A stretch of DNA of 64,000 bases. It comes from Ruegeria arenilitoris (lineage in GTDB: Bacteria; Pseudomonadota; Alphaproteobacteria; Rhodobacterales; Rhodobacteraceae). This document shows, piece after piece, positions 17,216 to 24,671 of this stretch; position 1 is the stretch's first letter, and each line of letters opens with the position of its first letter. The notes beneath the pieces were generated by a model that was not told the origin of the DNA, did no database searches, and was given only the letters and a program-made list of their open reading frames with translations. The position numbers were made by a program, and so were the translations under genes. The stretch covers positions 434,001 to 498,000 of the forward strand of contig NZ_WPZQ01000001.1 in NCBI RefSeq assembly GCF_013030265.1, written 5' to 3'.

Positions 17216-18384
17216 CCGAATTTCACCAGCTTGATCGCGGCAAAATCGCTCACGTCGCCGCCCACACGTTTGGTCGCGTAAAATAGAACGTGCGGCTTGG
17301 CGCTGAACGGATCGCGCAGCACGCGCAGATCAGGGCGCTCGGCAATGGTGTAGCCAGAGTGGAAGTCACCAAAGGCGATAGAGAAACTGTCGGTCGCCGC
17401 ATCCGGCATGTCTTCCGCGATCAACACTGGATAGCCCATAAGACGTGCAGGCTCACCCGCGGCTAGGCCATCCGACCACAGGAAGCGGCCATCACTGTCC
17501 TTCAGTTTACGGATCACACCTGCGGTTTTCGAGTTCATCACAAAGGTGCCATTGACCCGATACTGTGCACCCAGCGCATAGACCACATCAACAATAGTGT
17601 CCGCATCAACGCCACCATCAATGCCGGAAGCCACATACCCCAGTCGCCCCCAGGACCAGCTGTCCTCGGCCATGGTGCCGTGGTTCAGGATACCCTTGGG
17701 CTTATCCACGCCATCCCCATTGATGAACGCCGCTGCCTCGGCTCGCGCGAACTTGTCTGCGATACGCGCCGCCAACCAGCCTTCGACGTCAAAGGCACTG
17801 TCATCCAACAGGCGCTGCGACGCCTTAGGCAATGCGCTGAGCTCGTGCAATGGGATCGAGATGCGATCAATCGTCGGTGTCGAGGTCTCGGTTGTGGCCG
17901 AGCTCTCGTCGGCCCAGCCCGCGCCGACATCAGTATGGTCGATCAGTACATCGAACGAATTCGCCTCTACATTCACTACAGACGCAATGGAACGGATTGA
18001 AGCGGTGGAATTCAAAACGGATTTGATGGTCTCAGCCGTTTGTGGGTCGATCAGATAGCCGCCCTCACTGTTGACCGCGCTGGATAGCGACTTGGCCTCC
18101 ATCTCAAGCCCGCGCAGCCCGTCATCTTCACCTGATCGCACATAGGCATCAAAGGCCTTCTGATGCGGGGCTCCGTCCTCAAGCGAAGCCGTAAGATGCG
18201 GGCGCGCCGCGATGGTTGATTTACGATCCAGCATAGTCAGTCGCTCTTCTGTCTGTTGCAGTTTGGTTTTAACTTCAGCCTTCAGGCCCTTGAATTCATT
18301 CACGAAGCCAGCCATCGCCTGCTTCACCTCCTGAACCAGGGGCGCACCCTCTCCGGTCAAGGCCGGGGTCTCGGTCTTGCTCAT
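17206..18384 (-). CDS. GTA g5: major capsid protein
   Basis: HK97-fold major capsid protein, 392 residues from ATG 18384 (AGGA seven bases upstream; an ATG two codons earlier is too close to that site). The N-terminal ~110 residues form the helical delta/scaffold domain, removed by the g4 protease in the known GTA. The mature part starts around LSSAVNSEGGYLIDPQT and contains LHELSALPKASQRLLDDSAFDVEGWL and GDFHSGYTIAERPDLRVLRDPFS, typical of the family. It assembles the small T=3 or oblate GTA head. Confidence 0.95.
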   Translation of the reverse strand: MSKTETPALTGEGAPLVQEVKQAMAGFVNEFKGLKAEVKTKLQQTEERLTMLDRKSTIAARPHLTASLEDGAPHQKAFDAYVRSGEDDGLRGLEMEAKSLSSAVNSEGGYLIDPQTAETIKSVLNSTASIRSIASVVNVEANSFDVLIDHTDVGAGWADESSATTETSTPTIDRISIPLHELSALPKASQRLLDDSAFDVEGWLAARIADKFARAEAAAFINGDGVDKPKGILNHGTMAEDSWSWGRLGYVASGIDGGVDADTIVDVVYALGAQYRVNGTFVMNSKTAGVIRKLKDSDGRFLWSDGLAAGEPARLMGYPVLIAEDMPDAATDSFSIAFGDFHSGYTIAERPDLRVLRDPFSAKPHVLFYATKRVGGDVSDFAAIKLVKFGTA

Positions 18385-18420
18385 CAGCATGTCCTGTTTT
18401 GGGGTGGGTATTGAGGCGCG

Positions 18421-18966
18421 CTATGTCCGCGCCAGCTCCTGCCGGGCGTCGTTGAACACCTCAGCTATACTGCGCCAGGTATTCTCAACATCAGGCTCAA
18501 TGCCCTTCGCTGCCACCCGCGCACTGGGCAACATCGGGAAGGTCACCAGCGACACCTCCCACAGCTCCAGTTCGGTCAGGACCCGCTGGCCCTTGTCATT
18601 CTTCACAGCCCGCTTGGTGCGATACCCAATCGATAACCCATCCATCGCGCCCGCCCGGATCAGCTCCGCCGCCTCGCGGCCCTTCTGCGTGCTTTCCAGA
18701 AGTCGTCCTTTGACCCACAGGCCATGCTCATCCTCGCGCACCTCGTCCCAGACACCGATGGGCTGCGCCGGGTCGTGTTGCCACAGCATCTTGACCCGCC
18801 GACCCGCCTTCGCCAGCGTATCAAGCGATCCGCGATACGCACCACGCTGCACCACATCGCTACCCTGATCAGCCTGACCAAACAGGCTGGCATAGCCTTC
18901 GATCACCGCGTCCTCGGTCACGGATAGCCCATCGCCGAACCGCGCGAATTTATGCTCCAAATCCAT
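18421..18966 (-). CDS. GTA g4: HK97-type prohead protease
   Basis: 181 residues from ATG 18966, preceded by AGGAGG at 5 bases. Caudovirus prohead serine protease. Seen: VIEGYASLFGQADQGSDVVQRGAY, then the histidine in MLWQHDPAQPIG and the serine in GLSIGYRT, matching the catalytic His and Ser of the HK97 family. It cleaves the capsid delta domain during maturation. Lies 36 bases ahead of g5. Confidence 0.94.
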   Translation of the reverse strand: MDLEHKFARFGDGLSVTEDAVIEGYASLFGQADQGSDVVQRGAYRGSLDTLAKAGRRVKMLWQHDPAQPIGVWDEVREDEHGLWVKGRLLESTQKGREAAELIRAGAMDGLSIGYRTKRAVKNDKGQRVLTELELWEVSLVTFPMLPSARVAAKGIEPDVENTWRSIAEVFNDARQELART

Positions 18967-18992
18967 GAACACCTCCTCGTAAATCCTTGATT

Positions 18993-19211
18993 TCACGGCG
19001 TAGCCGTGAGAAATGACTGAAACGCCTGCGCCAGGATCACTGCCGCCACACCGTAGACCGTCAACCAAAGCCGACGCTCCAACCGCTCCATCATCTCTTC
19101 GATCTGATCCAACCGCCTGCACAGATGCGCATGCTGAATCTCCGCCACCCGTTCATGCGCAGCCAGACGCAGGCCCGGCGCACATTCGAACGGAGGATAC
19201 CCGTCAGACAT
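18993..19211 (-). CDS. GTA g3.5: small membrane-spanning protein
   Basis: 72 residues from ATG 19211, overlapping the portal stop by 8 bases. Begins MSDGYPPFECAPGLRLAAHERVAEIQHAHLCRRL-type helix, followed by one hydrophobic segment near the C-terminus (LWLTVYGVAAVILAQAFQSF). The position between portal and protease matches g3.5 of the R. capsulatus cluster. Function unknown. Confidence 0.8.
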   Translation of the reverse strand: MSDGYPPFECAPGLRLAAHERVAEIQHAHLCRRLDQIEEMMERLERRLWLTVYGVAAVILAQAFQSFLTATP

Positions 19212-20364
19212 CCGCACGTTCCGGCAGCCCCAGCAAAGCGCGCTTTTCGGCATCCGTCAGGAAATCGGCCCCATTGACCCGCGCCCATTGTGCATCCCGT
19301 TCCGCCGACAACGCGGGCACCTGATCCAGATCAGGCTTCAGCACCAAATCCTCACCCGAGAACCCTGCCAGCCACTCCGACACCGCCGCCGCCACCCGCG
19401 TCACCAGAGGCAGCACGGTCAAGCGATAGAACGCCCGGTTGGCCTCCTGATAGTTCGAATAGGTTGCGTCGCCCTGGATCCCCAGCAGCATCGGCGGAAC
19501 CCCAAAGGCCAGCGCGATCTCGCGGGCGGCGGCTTCCTTGGTCTTTTGAAACTCCATGTCGGATGGGGAGAAGCCCATCGGCTTCCAGTCCAGCCCCCCT
19601 TCCAGAACCATCGGCCGACCCGCATTGCGCGCCCCGCGATAGTTCTGCTCGATCTCGTCCGACAGACGCCGGAACTGATCCTCGGCCATCACCCCATGGC
19701 CATCACCCTTCCACACCAGCGCCCCCGAAGGCCGCGCCGCATTGTCGAGCAGCGATTTCGACCATCGAGACGCACTGTTATGCACATCAATCGCCATCGC
19801 CGCCGCCTGCATCGGCGAGAACCCGTAATGATCATCCTGCGGATGGAACGATTTGATATGACAGATATTTTCCGCCGCAAACCGGTGCTTCTTGCCGCCC
19901 ACCGCGTAGTCATACGCCTTGGGCCACCCATCCGCCCCCGGCACCACGCTCATCCGGTCGGATCGCAGCACATGCAGCTCAACCGGCAAGCCTTCCTCGG
20001 CCTGAACAGCCTCGACATAAGCATTACCCGACAACAGCAACTGCCCGAACAGCGCCTCCATCAACTCCGCCCGCCCCTGCGCCGCATTGGGACACCGCAT
20101 CAGCGACAGGATCGGATGCACATCAAACCGCTGCGCCTGATCTTGCAGAACCAGAGGCAACGCCGCCGCTGCCTCGGCAATCAGCTTGACGGATCGAAAC
20201 CCAACCGGGTTCCCCGAAAACCCCGTCCGCGTCAACGACACCGCATCCCGAGGGCTCCAAGCCACGCGCCCGCCCGTCTGCCACGCCACCACAGGCCCCG
20301 CCGCGCTCGCCTTCGCCTCGGGCGCTTCACCCGCCGATCCACGACGCAAGAAATCGAATACCAT
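19204..20364 (-). CDS. GTA g3: portal protein
   Basis: 386 residues of the HK97-type portal family, the dodecamer through which DNA enters and leaves the head. Seen: LMRCPNAAQGRAELMEALFGQLLLSGNAYVE, then LAFGVPPMLLGIQGDATYSNYQEANRAFYRLTVLPLV, both conserved. The ATG follows AAAGGAGCACAG. Normally g3 follows g2 closely; here 740 bases carrying an opposite-strand gene lie between them. The ribosome site and full N-terminus of g3 are intact. Confidence 0.95.
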   Translation of the reverse strand: MVFDFLRRGSAGEAPEAKASAAGPVVAWQTGGRVAWSPRDAVSLTRTGFSGNPVGFRSVKLIAEAAAALPLVLQDQAQRFDVHPILSLMRCPNAAQGRAELMEALFGQLLLSGNAYVEAVQAEEGLPVELHVLRSDRMSVVPGADGWPKAYDYAVGGKKHRFAAENICHIKSFHPQDDHYGFSPMQAAAMAIDVHNSASRWSKSLLDNAARPSGALVWKGDGHGVMAEDQFRRLSDEIEQNYRGARNAGRPMVLEGGLDWKPMGFSPSDMEFQKTKEAAAREIALAFGVPPMLLGIQGDATYSNYQEANRAFYRLTVLPLVTRVAAAVSEWLAGFSGEDLVLKPDLDQVPALSAERDAQWARVNGADFLTDAEKRALLGLPERADV

Positions 20365-20411
20365 CTGTGCTCCTTTCTGCCGCCGCTCTGCCCGGCTTGT
20401 TGAAAGGAGTT

Positions 20412-20501
20412 ATGACGGAAAGAAGTTTAGGGCTTGGGAATGGGGCGTACGGGGGGTGGGCAACGGGTATAGTAGACCTAACAAAAAAACACGAATTTTA
20501 G
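20412..20501 (+). CDS. Possible 29-residue short ORF in the g2-g3 insertion
   Basis: ATG at 20412 is preceded by an almost ideal AAAGGAGTT ribosome site. The reading frame of 29 codons begins MTERSLGLGNGAYGGWATG and ends in a TAG at 20499. It is Gly-rich in the first half and ends with basic residues (KKHEF). I do not recognise it; it could be the start of a gene broken by the insertion, a real small peptide, or chance. Confidence 0.25.
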   Translation: MTERSLGLGNGAYGGWATGIVDLTKKHEF

Positions 20502-20636
20502 CGTCAAGTTGATAAAGAGCCCCCAAGATCACAACCATTCATTGAGATATTCATCTTCCTATCACAAACTGCAATTTGGTTAGGACGCTGGTTTGAGTAC
20601 AAAGCAAATCTCTTACTATGAATCGGACTTGAAACT

Positions 20637-21098
20637 ATGAAATGTCATCTGGATTGGGCGGAATGCAGCGCTGCTTTTACCGCAGACGGTACACTGCGGG
20701 ACATATATGTGCTCGGTACAACCGAAGCAGATTGGCAGAAATTTATTGATTTCGCTGCGAAGCTCGACTCATCTTTCTATTGCGATGGTGAACAGCGGAA
20801 ACTGCCCGAGCATATCTCGGCCATATTCGACTCAAACAGAGAACAATCGGTACTTATGAAAATTGAGACTGGATGTACTACAATCCACTGCCATTTCTTT
20901 ACCGAATCTGAATTGGAACTCGACGTTGACCCCAAACACATTGCCTCACAGCAAGGCCTGAACGAAATCTCCGAGTTCATCATTGGGCTTGGTAAGGCGC
21001 TGAAAAAGAACGTCGTACTGACCGAAGAGGACGCTCCGGCGGCAGTTTGGCTCTCCTATTCCGCAGCAGATGCTCGAATAGCGTTCAGGCACCCTTAG
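20637..21098 (+). CDS. Orphan gene inserted between GTA g2 and g3
   Basis: 153 residues, not recognised. It runs against the GTA operon in the gap between g2 and g3, where related clusters have no gene. Begins MKCHLDWAECSAAFTADGTL; acidic overall, with several Cys and aromatic residues, no signal peptide and no membrane segment; the size and look fit small soluble immunity- or antitoxin-like proteins, but no family motif supports that. G+C counted by hand over 20641-21000 is 171 of 360 (47.5%), against 67-70% in sampled lines of g2 and g3, indicating horizontal origin. No clear ribosome site precedes the ATG. It ends 6 bases from the convergent g2 stop. Confidence 0.7.
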   Translation: MKCHLDWAECSAAFTADGTLRDIYVLGTTEADWQKFIDFAAKLDSSFYCDGEQRKLPEHISAIFDSNREQSVLMKIETGCTTIHCHFFTESELELDVDPKHIASQQGLNEISEFIIGLGKALKKNVVLTEEDAPAAVWLSYSAADARIAFRHP

Positions 21099-21104
21099 CA
21101 ACGC

Positions 21105-22520
21105 TTACAAACTCCTCACCCTCGGCCTTCTAAACACCCCCGCAGGCCCCACAACCAGCTCATGCAGCGCCCAGACCAGCGCATCGACCCGGTCGGGCGA
21201 GCCCTGACCCTCGAACCCGCGCGCGGTCATCTGGCACATCTGCTCCTCCAGCGCGTCCAGCCCCGCCACATGGCGCACCCGCCCCTGTTCGTACAAAGCC
21301 GCCACAGGCTCGGCCCGCGCCACCTTGCCGCGTGAGGCCCGCACCGCGCGATAAGGCACCAGAGGGTCCACCTGCCGCACCACCTCTTCCACCAGTTGCC
21401 CGCCCTGATTGACCTCGGCCACCAGCCGTTCGGCCCCGAATTCATCCATCGCATCAATCGCCGCCTGCGCCCAGCCTGCCGGACCGACGCCCTGCACCGT
21501 CCGGTCGGCCAGCACATAGGCGCGCCAGTCTTCGGGCGATCCCTGCACCCGAGCCCCCACGACCACGATCCCGCAAGCATCCGCATCTGCCCCCGCCGTC
21601 ACCGCCGGGTCCAGCGCCACGACGATCCGATCCAACGCAGGCACCTGCGCGCACCGCGCCGCCTCCAGCATCGATCCGGTCCACAACGCCCCCTCGGCAT
21701 CCGACAACAGCACCCCGTCCAGCTCCTGCCTCCCCAGCCGCGTGCCTGCATAGCGCGCGCGCACCTCATCTAAGAAGGAATCCGCCAGATTGGCCCGGTT
21801 CGCCTCGGTCGGCGCATGGGTCTGCACGGTCGAGGGCGACGCCAGCAACTCCTTCAAAACCTTCACATTCCGCGGTGTGGTCGTCACACAGGCCCGAGGC
21901 CGATCCCCCAACCGCAACGCAAATTGCAGCATATCCCACGTTTCACCAGCCTTCTTCCACTTGGCCAACTCATCCACCCAGGCCGCATCAAACTGCGGCC
22001 CGCGCAGCCCCTGTGGGTCATGCGCCGAAAACGCCTGCGCCTCGGCCCCGTTGGGCCAGATCAGTTTCCGTTCCGATGCCTTCCAGGTAGGTCGACGATC
22101 CGGCGGAGAACACTGCAATATTCCGCTATCCCCAAAGATCATCACATCGCGCACCTGGTCAAAGGTCTCACCGACCAACGCCACCCGACTGGCCTCACCT
22201 CTGTCCAAAGGCTTTGCCCCTTCGACCATCGACCGTACCCATTCAGACCCGGCCCGCGTCTTGCCGGCCCCACGCCCACCCATAATGACCCATGACCGCC
22301 ATTCGCCCTCGGGTGGCAACTGATGCGGCAACGCCCAGAACTCGAACAGGAAAGGAAGGGCACAAAGCCCTCCCTCCCCGATCTCACTCAGAAATCTGTC
22401 CTGCAGCGCAACAGGTGCGGAGGCGAGCCAACCGGCACCCGACCTCAAATCGAGCTCGGTTAAGGTCGAGCGCGTATCCCCCTTGGGCAATTCCAGCTTG
22501 TCTGTGATGTTGTTCGACAA
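21105..22520 (-). CDS. GTA g2: large terminase
   Basis: 471 residues. ATPase and nuclease motor that packages random host DNA into GTA heads. Walker A is seen in VIMGGRGAGKTRAGSEW (about residues 82-98), Walker B in FDAAWVDELAKW, and the RNase-H-like nuclease acidic cluster begins at ALDPAVTAGADADACG. The N-terminal ~45 residues overlap g1 in another frame by 137 bases. C-terminal end intact (VRSL-stop), although the foreign block begins right after it. Confidence 0.95.
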   Translation of the reverse strand: MSNNITDKLELPKGDTRSTLTELDLRSGAGWLASAPVALQDRFLSEIGEGGLCALPFLFEFWALPHQLPPEGEWRSWVIMGGRGAGKTRAGSEWVRSMVEGAKPLDRGEASRVALVGETFDQVRDVMIFGDSGILQCSPPDRRPTWKASERKLIWPNGAEAQAFSAHDPQGLRGPQFDAAWVDELAKWKKAGETWDMLQFALRLGDRPRACVTTTPRNVKVLKELLASPSTVQTHAPTEANRANLADSFLDEVRARYAGTRLGRQELDGVLLSDAEGALWTGSMLEAARCAQVPALDRIVVALDPAVTAGADADACGIVVVGARVQGSPEDWRAYVLADRTVQGVGPAGWAQAAIDAMDEFGAERLVAEVNQGGQLVEEVVRQVDPLVPYRAVRASRGKVARAEPVAALYEQGRVRHVAGLDALEEQMCQMTARGFEGQGSPDRVDALVWALHELVVGPAGVFRRPRVRSL

Positions 22521-22728
22521 AGCTTGTCTCCACTTTCTGACAACTTCGGATCAGCCCCTCTAACTGCCCGAGTTGCTTGGCTGAACCAGCAAGATCTGCA
22601 TCCTCCCCGGTTCCGATTTGCCTGCGCAGTTCTTCCGCTGCCTGGCGCAAACCGCGAATGGATGCCTCAAGCGACTGCAAAAGTTCTGCCGTCTGGGACA
22701 TCCGCTCTTCCGGGGTAATCAAAGTCAT
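22384..22728 (-). CDS. GTA g1: small terminase subunit
   Basis: 114 residues if started at ATG 22728, or 105 from ATG 22701 (MSQTAELLQSLEAS), which has GGAAGAG close upstream. Helical: LQSLEASIRGLRQAAEELRRQI then KQLGQLEGLIRSCQKVE. In R. capsulatus the g1 product was shown to be an atypical small terminase that partners g2. The C-terminal third overlaps the g2 start by 137 bases. An in-frame ATG at 22824 would include the leader hairpin and is less likely. Confidence 0.85.
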   Translation of the reverse strand: MTLITPEERMSQTAELLQSLEASIRGLRQAAEELRRQIGTGEDADLAGSAKQLGQLEGLIRSCQKVETSFVEQHHRQAGIAQGGYALDLNRARFEVGCRLARLRTCCAAGQISE

Positions 22729-22773
22729 GTGTGCCTGTGACCTCATGCGTGAGTGATCTCCGCACGAGAGAAA

Positions 22774-22806
22774 CGAAAAACGGCCACCGGGTCGCCCCGG
22801 GCCGTT
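22774..22806 (-). terminator. Terminator-like hairpin in the GTA operon leader
   Basis: On the minus strand the RNA reads AACGGC ... GCCGTT as outer stem, with an inner CCGG/CCGG stem and a two-base bulge, followed directly by UUUUUCG. It lies between the likely promoter (22832-22860) and the g1 start (22728), about 180 bases after the upstream TPR gene. It could end that gene's transcript or act as an attenuator of the GTA operon. Confidence 0.6.
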
Positions 22807-22831
22807 GTTCACTTCTTCTAGCATGACACAA

Positions 22832-22860
22832 GGTGTATGCGATTAAGTGCGCGAAGTCAA
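22832..22860 (-). promoter_or_regulatory. Candidate sigma-70-type promoter for the GTA operon
   Basis: On the minus strand TTGACT (22860-22855) and TACACC (22837-22832) are 17 bases apart, upstream of g1 and facing it. The -35 match is good, the -10 weak. No TTAA-N7-TTAA CtrA box is seen near it, although single TTAA motifs occur. Confidence 0.35.
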
Positions 22861-22982
22861 TGAGTTACGCAACATGGTCGCAACACGGTGCGTACGGAAA
22901 CCGAACGAAACATTAAGACAGGGCCCAACAATCGCTCACCTGGGTTTACCAAAAACAATTCCTGTAAAGGCAATGCGACGCA

Positions 22983-24326
22983 TTACGGAATCATCGTTGC
23001 AAGAAACGACAAAGCCGGGGAATCCTTGCGCTCATAGGCAAGTTTGACCGCTTCCCCGACCCTACCTTGCGCTATCATCAATCGCTCAAGCGCGAAATTC
23101 CGGTCGTCAAAAACAGAACGCCCATTTGAGTTGGGGTTCAAACGCCAAAGGTCTTCATACGTGTCCAGAGCACCTTCTATATCCCCTTGCTGCACCTGCA
23201 AATACCCAAGAACACCCAATCCTTCGCGTTGATATTCTGCAGGAATACTTAGACCCAACAGCGACAAGTCATTGTAACCGGATTGCAGATAAGCACGCCC
23301 CAAGGTCCACAACCGGCGCTCGTAGTCAAAGCGATCTTCTGCATCCTGCAAATATAGTAATATCTCGCCGTTGTTCCCGCTAGATGCCGCATGAACGGCT
23401 CTGATCCCATCGACTGTGACGCTCGAAAACACATGAGAGTTTTCAATGGACCAAATCAGCAACTCCATTTGTTTCGTATCGCCCGCAACCGCATGGACAA
23501 GGGCAAAGTCATCGGTGCTCGAATCGTAGCGATCCAGATTTTGCTGCTTCATGAACTCAAGCAGTTCCAGAGCCCCATCTACCTCGCCGTCCATCGCCAT
23601 GGCCAAGGCTATATTTGACAGATGCAAAGCGCGATTTTCAGCATCCAGCAGATGACCTGCAAGATCTTGCGCATTCTGATATTCTTTCTTCTTCACAAGA
23701 GTATCAATGCCGTCAGCCTTCAGAAATAACCGCTCCTTGGGCACCCCAACTGTCTCGATAAGTTGCAGCGCCTCCGAATAACGCCCTTGCAGAATCAGAA
23801 CATTGACCACTTCGCGCTCAAGCACGGCCTGCTCTTCGGCAGTTGCCGCCTCAAGCAGCGCTTCAACCTTTGCTCGATCTCCTGCAAACATCAGGAAATA
23901 GCCCGCCGCGGCCTTCGCGTGTTTTTGCCTCTTGGGCTCAATCTCCGGCATGAGATCGAGAATATACGTCGCGAAATCCGCCGCCGTTTCCGGCGCTTCG
24001 TTCATCAACGGTCCAATCAAAACGTCTGAATGAAACCTCAACAGTGCGCCTTGCCGTGCCACATCGGGCCATTTTTCTGCAAAATGGGCAAGAAACGCTG
24101 CCCGCGTTTCTGCGTGATCAGGCGCACCCGAACGCTCCTGATGAACCAAAATCCTAAGGGTGCTCCGTATCCAATAGCCAGGATCGTACTCGGCCTCGGC
24201 AGCTTCGGTCGCGAGACCAAACACGCAATCGCGCGTCGGCTCGGTCAGATATGTATCAACCTCGGCAGAAACCGGATCGCTGGCCACTAGAAGGCCCGCA
24301 AAAACAATCGATCCAATAGTTTTCAC
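22983..24326 (-). CDS. Secreted TPR-like repeat protein
   Basis: 447 residues from a GTG at 24326, preceded by GGAG eight bases upstream; longer in-frame readings lack this. The N-terminus VKTIGSIVFAGLLVASDPVSAEVD is a Sec signal peptide with AxA-type cleavage (VSA). The rest is alpha-helical with degenerate tetratricopeptide-like repeats (YSEALQLIETVGVPKERL, EYQNAQDLAGHLLDAENR, GVLGYLQVQQGDIEGALDTYEDLW). Likely a periplasmic scaffold; target unknown. It lies just upstream of the GTA operon on the same strand but is not part of the usual GTA set. Confidence 0.75.
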   Translation of the reverse strand: MKTIGSIVFAGLLVASDPVSAEVDTYLTEPTRDCVFGLATEAAEAEYDPGYWIRSTLRILVHQERSGAPDHAETRAAFLAHFAEKWPDVARQGALLRFHSDVLIGPLMNEAPETAADFATYILDLMPEIEPKRQKHAKAAAGYFLMFAGDRAKVEALLEAATAEEQAVLEREVVNVLILQGRYSEALQLIETVGVPKERLFLKADGIDTLVKKKEYQNAQDLAGHLLDAENRALHLSNIALAMAMDGEVDGALELLEFMKQQNLDRYDSSTDDFALVHAVAGDTKQMELLIWSIENSHVFSSVTVDGIRAVHAASSGNNGEILLYLQDAEDRFDYERRLWTLGRAYLQSGYNDLSLLGLSIPAEYQREGLGVLGYLQVQQGDIEGALDTYEDLWRLNPNSNGRSVFDDRNFALERLMIAQGRVGEAVKLAYERKDSPALSFLATMIP

Positions 24327-24671
24327 GGTCAAAGCTCCAACGAATGGCTTTCGGATATTCTGAGTACACATCCCTGCGTCGCTAATCCAGCGCCAGATCA
24401 ACCCGGATTGGAGGCAAAACTTGACATTTCCCCCAATACCCCGCATGAGCGACCACAACACCGCGCTGCCGCGTGAGCACGTGGGCCCTGAACAGCCCCC
24501 ACAGCGCCCGACTTTCACCAGTTCCCATTCACGCAGGGTTCTTGACGCGACGACCGGATGATGCAGGGTGCGCTTGCACTTCTGAGGTCTCGCACAACCC
24601 CTGTCGGTCGCGGATGCGGCCCGTCATGACTTGTCCATGAGTCATCCTCATGGGCGCAAAAGGATAGTTAA
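24327..24671. other. Intergenic region between TPR gene and helicase
   Basis: No gene or RNA recognised. It contains the divergent promoters. One perfect inverted repeat, ATGACT/AGTCAT with an 8-base loop (24626-24645), lies 26 bases before the helicase TTG start and would fall in its 5' untranslated region. Confidence 0.4.

Noticed and set aside
19288-20403. 371-codon open frame on the plus strand opposite the portal gene
   Set aside because: Rich in Arg, Pro and His, as expected of the antisense frame of a high-GC gene; the portal on the minus strand is the real gene.
8124-22824. Prophage interpretation of the tail/head gene cluster
   Set aside because: No integrase, repressor, replication or lysis genes, and gene order is that of the Rhodobacter GTA; so it is called a GTA.
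22384-22824. Longer g1 product starting at ATG 22824
   Set aside because: It would run through the leader hairpin and lacks a ribosome site; the ATG at 22728 or 22701 is more likely.
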